Shown piece after piece: positions 24,001 through 30,000 of a stretch of 30,134 nucleotides of DNA (positions are counted from its first letter, which is position 1; each line of letters begins with the position of its first letter). The stretch comes from Saccoglossus kowalevskii (Eukaryota; Hemichordata; Enteropneusta; Harrimaniidae). The stretch covers positions 7,174 through 37,307 of the forward strand of contig NW_003113973.1 in NCBI RefSeq assembly GCF_000003605.2, given 5' to 3'. Below the pieces are notes generated by a model. That model was given only the letters and a program-made list of their open reading frames with translations. It was not told the origin of the DNA and ran no database searches. Made by a program: the position numbers and the translations under genes.

Positions 24001-27000
24001 AGCGTTACATCATCCTCTGGATGGGCAAAGACATGAACTTCACCTTCTGACCCTGCAATAACTGATGATGCATCACCATTTACACCAACTTCTGGTAATT
24101 CATTAACTACTTTAACTCTGCTATGTGGCTGTTGATAAAAAGTGAATTTAAAAAAGTTACTCAATAGGAATGGTTTAAAGTATTTGTTTGAATTTCAAAG
24201 ACAACTTGCAATTTCTCTTGAAAAATATCTTGTTAATGATTACTGGGGGTATACTCGACATCACAAATTTATATCAGAATTAAAAATAAAAAGATGATGA
24301 AAAGCCATTTAAGTTTTTATTTTTACTGCTCTGTTAGCAGCACACATGCTTAAGTAAATTATTAGGTTTTGTTACATGTATGGTCAAAATAAGAAATATT
24401 TTAATGATTTCGCTTGCAATAAATGAAATGGTTTTTATGCCTTTCTATTGGAGATGTGCTTTTAATAGAGCTAATACTGTGAAGATAAAATGACACAGTC
24501 AATGCACCACATAGTATTCAATATGAGTCCCATACAACATACAAGACTCATTGGAAGATACATTTGTTTGTTTACAAAAAATTTAAACGTGCACTGTAGG
24601 ATGCATTCAATAGATGTTCTGTTCACTGCAGGAATTGGCATAATGCTTGAAATGATCGACCAAATGACTGCTGCCTAAAAATCAAATGAGTTGATTTTGA
24701 ACTTGAATTTCTTTTTTGACAGTTCATGGTCAAAATACTGAGTTTCCAGAAGGGCATTCCCTTCAATGTGACATTGAGATATCCTTACTTCATCAAGACT
24801 GAGCATCGTCAAATGTATATAGGATATTATTAAGAAGATACAGAAAAGGAACTTTCATGTTTGTTGAATTCCACACAATATTTTGACATTTCACACATGA
24901 GGCACGATATCACAGCCTATTCAAATAACTCCACTGACAGCAGGGTAAATATTCTACTATTCTGAGTATTTGTTACAATACACAAAACTGAATCACACTA
25001 CACTTCATTTAAGGTCTATAAACTCAGTTAAAACTTTCAACAGACAGGTACATAGCACTGGTATAATCTTAAAAATTAATCACACCTGGATGACAATTCG
25101 GGAAATAGAGTGCATTGCTGTGTTAATACTCCCTGTGGAGAACACTCAGTCATCTTTACTTTATACATTAAACTGTTCGTGAATGCAAATGAGCAAATTC
25201 CTATCTAACATCTTTAAGAATATCACATGGTATGGTTGCAATAGAGATGTGGATGAAAATGAAGCACTCAAAAGATGTATTATGGGATGATAATAGGCAA
25301 GGGCGGGGATGTGTGCAATAATAGAGGTGAGATGTAGTATTGTGTTGTGTTATTCTGCAATAATGGGCAGGGCATCACCCTTTCAATAATACTCTGAAAA
25401 GCTAGGAGAAGAAAGAAAATAAAATTCAAAACTCACATTTGAGTTATGCCTAGAACATACATAGGATACATTCATAGGATATTTTCCAGATGAAAATGAC
25501 CCAAATTTCTTAAAGAGAAAAAATTGTGTTGTGTTTATTGGTTCAACACAATTCATCCAAATTGGGGGGGGGGGGGTATTGTTGATTCACACACATTTCT
25601 GTTCGTTAATTTGCTTAGGTGACAGAGTGTATTCGTCTCAAGCGCTGCCTGTCTAATAACCAGGCACCACATGATATCAATCGACCAATGAGAACTTGTT
25701 TCAATAATCAAAACACATATTATAGTTACTGTATTATAATAATAAACGGCCTGAATATCCTACCTTTTTTGGTGATGTGAGCTTATTGATGAGAGACACT
25801 CTGTCACTGACAGCTCTGCTAACCTGAGAATATGAATAAGTTAGTGAAACACTTCAAAAAATAATAAGTTAGGAAATCAAGCAAGATAATATTCAAACAA
25901 GTTAGCAATTTTAAATCACTGAATGGAACAAAATCATTCGCACAGGAATCTTATAATGACGTGCTTCAATACAAAGTTATATCTACATGTATTATATATT
26001 ATAAAACTACAGAAGCTACAAAGTTTCAAAGCGAGTATCATTGTCACCAATAATTTCAACTCATTCCAAGTATTTACTAATGTTACTAATATGAGACATA
26101 CTTAGGCAGATTACCCTGCACAATTTAGATATCTTGTAGTTTCGCAAAATAAGATAATCTAGCTTAAGAAAGCTAGATAAATATTAAGTTATGCTCGAAA
26201 CGTGCTTTACCTATACTACTACCGTAGGTAATATGAGACATAATTTGGTAGATATATACTGGTTTTGAAAAGAAGGTGAACTAGCTCTAACAAACTAAAA
26301 CATAGCTAAATATTAAGTTATGCTTGTGTCGTACTTTTACATCAGAGCAATAGTTTATTTATGATGACATCAATTCAGGACACAATATAGTGACTTACAT
26401 GTACTTGTTTTGGTGACATTCTTTGTGGTGCCATGGTTCCAATAGGACTTCTAGTTATGGAAGGTGGCTCTATCCGACACATCTGAATTGAATCAAATGG
26501 AACCTTTGTCGCATCGCTTGGGAATCTAGAAATAAAATATGAATTCACAATTATATTAAATCCACATGTCATGAAGCTAAGTGTGCTGTGATAGTTCTTT
26601 TATTGAATAAAACACAATTACCACAATATTTCGTAAACCGATATATTTTCATCATTAGAAACTAAAATTGGAGTGACCACCATAAGGACCTCAATGACAA
26701 TTTTTTACAGTATTGTGACAAGAAAACAATCGGAGGAATGAAATTGAAATAACAAAATTGAAATAATAAAAAATAGATAATTAGAATTAAATTTGTCTAA
26801 ACTGGGTTTAATACAGACTGGCAGCAGGCTTTAGCCAGCCACATGTCTATCTGTCATTTTAGCCAGCCACATGTCTATCTGTCATTTTAGCCAGCCACAT
26901 GTCTACATGTTATTTTAGCCCGCCACCTGTCTACCTGTCCATTTTAGATAGCCACATGTCTACCTGTAATTTTAACCAGCCACATGTCTACCTGTCATTT

Positions 27001-30000
27001 TAACCAGCCACATGTCTACCTGTCATTTTAACCAGGCACTCCACATTTTAGACAGCCACATTGTCTACCTGTCATTTTAGCCAGCCACATTGTCTACCTG
27101 TCATTTTAGCCAGCCACTTGTCTACCTGTCATTTTAGCCAGCCACATGTCTACTCGTCATTTTAGATAGCCACATGTCTACCTGTAATTTTAACCAGGCA
27201 CATGTCTACCTGTCATATTAACCAGCCACATGTCTACCTGTCATTTTAACCAGGCACTCCACATTTTAGACAGCCACATTGTCTACCTGTCATTTTAGCC
27301 AGCCACATGTCTACCTGTCATTTTAGCCAGCCACATGTCTACTCGTCATTTTAGCCAGCCACATGTCTACTCGTCATTTTAGCTAGGCACATGTCTACCT
27401 GTCATTTTAACCAGGCACATGTCTACCTGTCATTTTAACCAGGCACTCCACATTTTAGACAGCCACATTGTCTACTTGTCATTTTAGGCAGCCACCTTTC
27501 TACTTGTCATATTAGCCAGCCACCTGTCTATCTGTCATATTAGCCAGCCACCTGTCTATCTGTCATTTTAACCAGGCACATGTCTACCTGTCATTTTAAC
27601 CAGGCACTCCACGATTTAGACAGCCACATTGTCTACTTGTCATTTTAGGCAGCCACCTGTCTACCTGTCATTTTAACCAGGCACATGTCTACCTGTCATT
27701 TTAACCAGGCACATGTCTACCTGTCATTTTAACCAGGCACTCCACATTTTAGACAGCCACCTGTCCACCTGTCATTTTAGACAGACGCATTTTATTTTAC
27801 AGGCTAAATTTCTGCAAATTTCTGTCAATTTTTTAATTGAAAATTTCCAGTTTTTACAAAATAAAAAAGGTTGTAAGTCTGTGGCTACAGACCAGTAATT
27901 AATAACTTGATTTCAATATAGATTTTAGACAGGCACTTTTTTCCGCTGAAACCTTAACAGTTGTCCAGAACAACGACCTAGCCGTTGTCACTATACCTAC
28001 ATGATATAAGAGCGAAATGCTTCCTATAAAACACAAAGTATAATTTGTATGGCGCCTAGTGCATTAGATCACATGAATGCATTCCAGTGACCTCTGACAT
28101 CATTCAGTTGCTTATCAATGAAGTCTACTTATATCCCCAGGCATAAATTACCCATAACTTCTATCACTTCCACTGCAGATGTGAGGATATATATTGCATT
28201 ATGTTTGGAGGTGATACCGGTAATATCAATTATTTCTGAGAAAGATAGTGCATTATATTGAAACCTTGTTTGGAGACGAAATATTATTAAGACAATCAGT
28301 TCTGAACACTTTCAAGAGATTCAATAAAGGCTAAACAAGTCTACATATCACAATTACAATATACGTTGGCAACCTAAAGCAAGGCAAGGCAAGGTGTATT
28401 GGATGAGTGTTTGCAAACACATGTAAAGCATGATATATCTGCACATGTATCAAAAATCAGAATTATTAATTAATCAAAATTATTAATGAATATATCATAT
28501 GTCATCTCAAAGGGTAATTTTATTTAACTCTCAGAAGGTTGGGTGGGAAAATACTCATACTCCATCATTCCGCAGATGTATAGTATAGTTTCATAAACAC
28601 CCTTCTACAATGAAAATAAACCTGGTCTAAATCACAAACAAAATCATTTCAACATTGGTCATTGAGGGCGATCTATATACCGGTACATGCTAATCATATT
28701 CATAAATAAACATAATCACTTCCTAATTTGTCATGCCTTGGATATAAAAAAAAATAAATAAAAAATTGGTTGATGAAGAAAAGCTCAATAGCACCATCCC
28801 ATGTACATGCTCAAGTGAGAAAAATCAAGCACTTTTGGAAAGCAATGTGTTAACTGGAAAACCAACAACAAGTGATTTTACATTCACTACAATATTTTGT
28901 GTATTGCTTGAAAGGCGCAAACTGAATGTCCATAGCAATATCATTGGATTTTTAATATGGATTTTTTTTTATAGCTAAAAGTCAAAATGCCAATCTTTCA
29001 GAGGGGTATATGGCGTTGAGATACCATTACTTCATCAAAATTGATCATCAAATGTGTATAGCACATTAAGCGTGGAAATACCCAAAAATACTTTCGCATT
29101 TGTTGAATCCCATGTGATGTTTATGCCACTACAATGCTATAACCTTTGTCCTGTTTTTACGTTCAATTTCACACATTATGACATAACACAAGATTTTGAA
29201 GTGAAAGGAAAATTGTATACTAATATTAAACAATGTTGAATATTAAAATTCAGAAAATAAATATATAAAATATAAATTTCAGTATTTTTCTGACATTTTG
29301 AAGTCAGTTTGAAATCACAGATATATATATTTAATTTCTGCCAGCATTTTCTATGAGATTGTAGGGTATCTCAAAAATTACATATGAAATGAAAAAATAA
29401 AATTGATTATAGTACAAGCCGAAAAAATTAACACATACAATATTCTCAAATGAAAGTAATAGCAGCCACGAAAACTTTTAAATCAGGGATGAAGTTTATA
29501 TTTTATCTTTATCAAGGGCGAGACAACAAATTAATATAACTACAAATGTATATTACATGTGTTGGTACCCAAAGCCTTCCCAAATAGCACAGTTTAAAAA
29601 GTTGACATTAATTATTTTTACTTGGTTATTCACTTGAAATTAATATATGAAACAATATATCTGACACAACAAATTAAAAACATAAAATTTAATTTTATCA
29701 GGTTTTAGGTTACCATTATTATTAATTACTCGGACTCGTATTTCTTAATAACAAACAGTGCTGTTTTACTTAGTCTATGGTTTCATAATGTCAATAGGCT
29801 CAATCATCCATATTTTACCATGAGTGCTTTTAATGAATTAATTGTTAAGTAAATTTACTTAGCGTGTTCCATATAGGTTGGGTATGGATATAACTGGGAG
29901 TCATTTCTCTCACATACTGGTAGTCCTAAAACACATGTAAGTGCACATATTTATATTCTCATAATGACACACTGCTATATGAAACAGGTTTTCATACAAA

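Noticed and set aside
4383-27785. CRISPR array interpretation of the tandem arrays
   Set aside because: Units are contiguous tandem copies without unique spacers, in introns of an animal gene.
29880-29924. A plus-strand exon (GTTGGGTATGGATATAACTG...) of a divergent gene
   Set aside because: Weak polypyrimidine tract and no family match, while the minus-strand reading restores the WDR90 frame exactly.
29859-29925. Stop codon TAA after YMEHAK as the end of an upstream gene
   Set aside because: The donor TAA|GTAAAT lies before that stop and the phase-2 joint to the exon at 26525 gives a conserved WDR90 sequence.
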